Source: Larus michahellis (lineage: Eukaryota; Chordata; Aves; Charadriiformes; Laridae). From it: DNA of 64,000 nucleotides. Every line of letters begins with the position of its first letter. Position 1 is the stretch's first letter. The position numbers and the translations under genes are program-made. Shown piece after piece: positions 63,648 to 64,000 of the stretch. Where the stretch lies: positions 5,473,806 to 5,537,805 of the forward strand of contig NC_133929.1 of assembly GCF_964199755.1 (NCBI RefSeq). The letters run 5' to 3'. Below the pieces are notes generated by a model. The model was not told the DNA's origin, did no database searches, and saw only the letters and a program-made list of their open reading frames with translations.

Positions 63648-64000
63648 AAGAAGGACATGGACCTGTTGGAGTAGGTCCAGAGGAGGGCCACAAAAATGAT
63701 CAGAGGGCTGGAACACCTCTCCTATGAGGACAGGCTGAGAGAGTTGGGGTTGTACAGCCTGGAGAAGAGGAGGCTCTGGGGAGACTTTACTGTGGCCTTT
63801 CAATATATAAAGGGGGCTTACATGAAAGATGGAGAGAGACTTTTTACCAGGGCCTGTAGTGATAGGACAAGGGGTAACGGTTTTAAATTGAAAGAGGGTA
63901 GATTTAGGCTGGATATAAGGAAGAAATTCTTTACAATGAGGGTGGTGAGACACTGGAACACGTTGCCCAGAGAAGTTGTGGATGTCCCATCACTGGAATT
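63648..64000 (+). mobile_element. CR1 copy 12, runs off the window
   Basis: ORF2 C-terminal region ([16 protein letters not shown]-like, [31 protein letters not shown]) on the plus strand, 5' truncated near 63648 and cut by the window end before its 3' UTR. Confidence 0.88.

Noticed and set aside
61350-64000. N-terminal SPIN1 coding exon
   Set aside because: I looked for a minus-strand exon with the spindlin N-terminus and found none; it is probably beyond 64000.

Overview
The window reads as bird genomic DNA. It holds at least twelve CR1 LINE copies, several with the avian-type ATTCTRTG-like octamer tail, a class I endogenous retrovirus, about ten solo or broken LTRs, and exons of two vertebrate genes that are sex-linked (Z/W) in birds: CKS2 and SPIN1. 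By my own count roughly half or more of the 64 kb is retroelement. That is far above a normal bird autosome and fits a W chromosome or other heterochromatin-rich region. W linkage is an inference; nothing in the sequence alone proves it.

Layout. 342-2888: a complete three-exon CKS2 gene on the minus strand (79 aa). About 3173-6840: a long minus-strand CR1 with a nearly complete ORF2, only about 285 bp upstream of the CKS2 start codon. 6945-16215: a 9.27 kb provirus with two LTRs, a proline-type primer binding site, gag, pro, pol, an intact unassigned 232-codon ORF between pol and env, and env; gag, pol and env all carry lesions. 16216-39300: a mosaic of LTRs and CR1s, many nested (LTR in LTR, CR1 in CR1). 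39300-64000: the minus-strand SPIN1 gene, with four coding exons at 43576-43775, 45677-45910, 46899-47154 and 61301-61349. Its first coding exon lies beyond the right edge, and its 14 kb intron is filled with CR1s and LTRs.

How it fits together. SPIN1 followed by CKS2 on the same strand is the order seen in human 9q22, but here they are about 41 kb apart with no trace of the genes that lie between them in human. That is expected of a degenerating sex chromosome that keeps a few dosage-sensitive regulators. Both genes keep open frames and their known functional residues, so host genes look maintained while the intervening DNA has been taken over by retroelements. No bacterial-type features (operons, CRISPR arrays, riboswitches) are present.
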